The position numbers were made by a program, and so were the translations under genes. DNA of 17,420 nucleotides from assembly GCA_001687465.1 (NCBI GenBank), contig LVLI01001451.1:1-17420 (forward strand), given 5' to 3'. How positions within the stretch are numbered: the first letter of the stretch is position 1; each line of letters begins with the position of its first letter. The notes under the pieces are model-generated. The model was not told where the DNA came from. It saw nothing but the letters and a program-made list of their open reading frames with translations, and searched no databases. Below are positions 16,343 through 17,420 of the stretch, piece after piece. Source of the stretch: Halocafeteria seosinensis. Taxonomy: Eukaryota; Sar; Bigyra; Bicosoecida.

Positions 16343-17108
16343 TTAGTTGAGACCCTCCTGTTTAAGAACCTCCTTAACAGCTGGTTCCTGTTCCATGCTG
16401 TCAAAGAACTTCTTAAGATTTTCATACTTTTCAAGTACGCCTAAGTCAGCTTTTCTACTCCATCGAAGCATGTTGTAGGCATATGCATCCGCAACTGTAA
16501 GGGTGTCCCCAAACAAGACCTTCTTTCCCCCTTCAAGATGAGAAGCGAGATGAGCGAAGGCTTTGTTCAGAGCTTCCCTCGATCGCTTCTGAGATTCTTC
16601 ATCCAGCTTCATCAACAATGGGGGAAATTGCTTATGCACTTCCGTCGACAAGAAAACAAGCATCTGCTCCAGTCGATACCTGTCCATCGTCCCATGCTTA
16701 GGAGCAAGGTGTTTCTCGGGGACCTGTGTTTACTCGGGCGCTTGTACGTGCACAGCAGCAAAGCAACAACTGTGCAATCGAACTTACCTGATCCGCAATG
16801 TACTGGTCAATGACGGCTCCCTCAGTGATTACATCTCCATCAGGGGTTTTTAGTGCGGGTACTTTCTTCTTGGGATTGATAGCACCGAAATCGGAGCCAT
16901 CACTTTGCAGGGTGTGCTTTCCTTCCGCTATTTGCACCCGTTCCACTGCATCACCATCGAAGTCCGCTTCCCGTGTTCGACAAAGGAAAGAAATTCTTCC
17001 CACGACCTACCGCGACTTACATTCATACGGAAGTCCAGAATATTCCAAAGCAATGTGGGGATGTACACTGCACGAGCCTGGAATATGATAAAGCACGTAT
17101 TTGGACAT
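16343..17108 (-). CDS. Glutathione S-transferase, bacterial beta-class type, three exons
   Basis: The enzyme would conjugate glutathione to electrophiles or reduce peroxides in the cytosol. Proposed exons on the minus strand are 17108-17021, 16945-16788 and 16723-16343 (stop TAA), giving 627 bases and 208 residues, the usual length for the class. Residues 1-29 are the first strand and helix, with YHIPGSCSVHPHIALEYSG; Cys13 aligns with the glutathione-contacting Cys10 of E. coli and Proteus enzymes. NPKKKVPAL carries the cis-proline (Pro59), and TEG (70-72) is the glutathione-binding turn. The C-terminal domain has TEVHKQF (His112, matching His106 of E. coli), the N-capping box TVADAY, and ends in KQEGLN. 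All of these are beta-class hallmarks, common in bacteria and unusual in eukaryotes. The ATG has A at -3. Two spliceosomal introns show it is a resident nuclear gene, not contamination. Bacterial ancestry is an inference. Confidence 0.9.
16724..16787 (-). other. Intron 2 of the glutathione S-transferase gene
   Basis: On the minus strand GCGGATCAG is followed by donor GTAAGT, and the intron ends in AAACACAG. The 64 bases sit in phase 0 and join IADQ to VPEKHLAPKHGT, which reproduces the uninterrupted family sequence at this point. Reading through it shifts the frame and soon reaches a stop. Confidence 0.9.
16946..17020 (-). other. Intron 1 of the glutathione S-transferase gene
   Basis: The donor is GTAAGT after CCGTATGAAT and the chosen acceptor is GATGCAG. 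The 75 bases sit in phase 1 and join GLPYE-L-ERVQIAEG, exactly the spacing of the family. An alternative AAG acceptor at 16967 would keep the frame but add seven residues that have no counterpart in the family. Confidence 0.8.
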
Positions 17109-17420
17109 CTTCACCAAGTGTGTTCTGTCGAACCTGTTCGGCGGACGGAGGAAGTTCCTGCAGAACTCCAAATACAGACTTGGATTATGAGCCACTTACT
17201 GGAGAAACATGTCATACAGTAATGTACATACCACTATTCGAAACTGCACCAAAGAGTAGACGTGAGAAGAATTATGGGAACTACTGCCTAACAATCCAAC
17301 TTCTTTCCATCTTGGTATTGAGCGGTGCGGAGAAGCGACCGGGGTGTTTCTAGAAACACCTGTTCACTCTTTCGGAAGAGTCTTTCCAGAAAAAACAGTC
17401 ATCAGTAAACTGAGTAAAGT
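17109..17420 (-). promoter_or_regulatory. Upstream region of the transferase gene with two heat-shock-element-like motifs
   Basis: No convincing coding sequence is seen in these 312 bases. Read from the gene, TTTCTAGAAA (17347-17356) and TTTCCAGAAA (17383-17392) each fit the TTCnnGAA unit bound by heat-shock factor, and lie about 239 and 275 bases upstream of the ATG with 36 bases between their starts. An imperfect inverted repeat CTCTTTCGGAAGAG lies between them (17367-17380). The core promoter was not identified. Confidence 0.4.
17343..17360. repeat. Perfect 18-base palindrome GGTGTTTCTAGAAACACC
   Basis: All nine base pairs match with no spacer. The centre is the first heat-shock-like unit, TTCTAGAA. 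It could bind a symmetric protein dimer, or form a hairpin in a transcript from a gene beyond the right edge. Confidence 0.7.

Noticed and set aside
16967-17020. Shorter intron 1 of the transferase using the AAG acceptor at 16967
   Set aside because: It keeps the frame but adds seven residues not found in the family; the CAG at 16946-16948 restores exact family spacing.
16973-17353. Plus-strand open frames over the transferase gene
   Set aside because: They lie antisense to well-supported exons and resemble no known protein.
1-17420. CRISPR arrays, rRNA, tRNA, or a bacterial operon
   Set aside because: No regularly spaced repeats, no cloverleaf and no ribosomal sequence were recognised; the gene content and introns are eukaryotic.

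Overview
The window is eukaryotic nuclear DNA. It holds one very large gene with an almost uninterrupted reading frame, flanked by small features. The organism cannot be named from this sequence. Long genes with few introns, short GT-AG introns (64 to 75 bases) and tight gene spacing suggest a protist or alga with a compact genome.

Positions 1-1213 carry the 3' part of a reading frame that is open from the left edge and stops at 1169. Its middle (about 471-800) resembles the double helix-turn-helix DNA-binding region of Tc1/mariner-type transposases, but no catalytic domain follows. From 846 to 1151 lies a block dense in GTAC motifs. It includes three tandem 8-base units, a 28-base near-palindrome and smaller inverted repeats, and is followed by a 58-base stretch with no A. 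These sit just upstream of the big gene and may be its promoter or leader, although they also fall inside the open frame.

Positions 1214-16273 encode the heavy chain of cytoplasmic dynein 1, about 5,000 residues against 4,646 in human. Tail, linker, six AAA modules, coiled-coil stalk with microtubule-binding domain, buttress and C-terminal domain can all be followed in order. One 72-base intron near the 5' end (1938-2009) is in frame and has no stop, so a simple ORF call would include it. AAA1 and AAA3 have intact ATPase motifs. In AAA4 the Walker B catalytic glutamate is replaced by glycine.

Positions 16343-17108, minus strand, encode a complete three-exon glutathione S-transferase of 208 residues. 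It resembles the bacterial beta class, and its stop lies only 69 bases from the dynein stop (convergent genes). Upstream of it (17109-17420) are an 18-base perfect palindrome and two heat-shock-element-like motifs, which would suit a stress-induced detoxification gene. The three genes show no sign of working in one pathway; dynein is a transport motor and the transferase handles reactive compounds.
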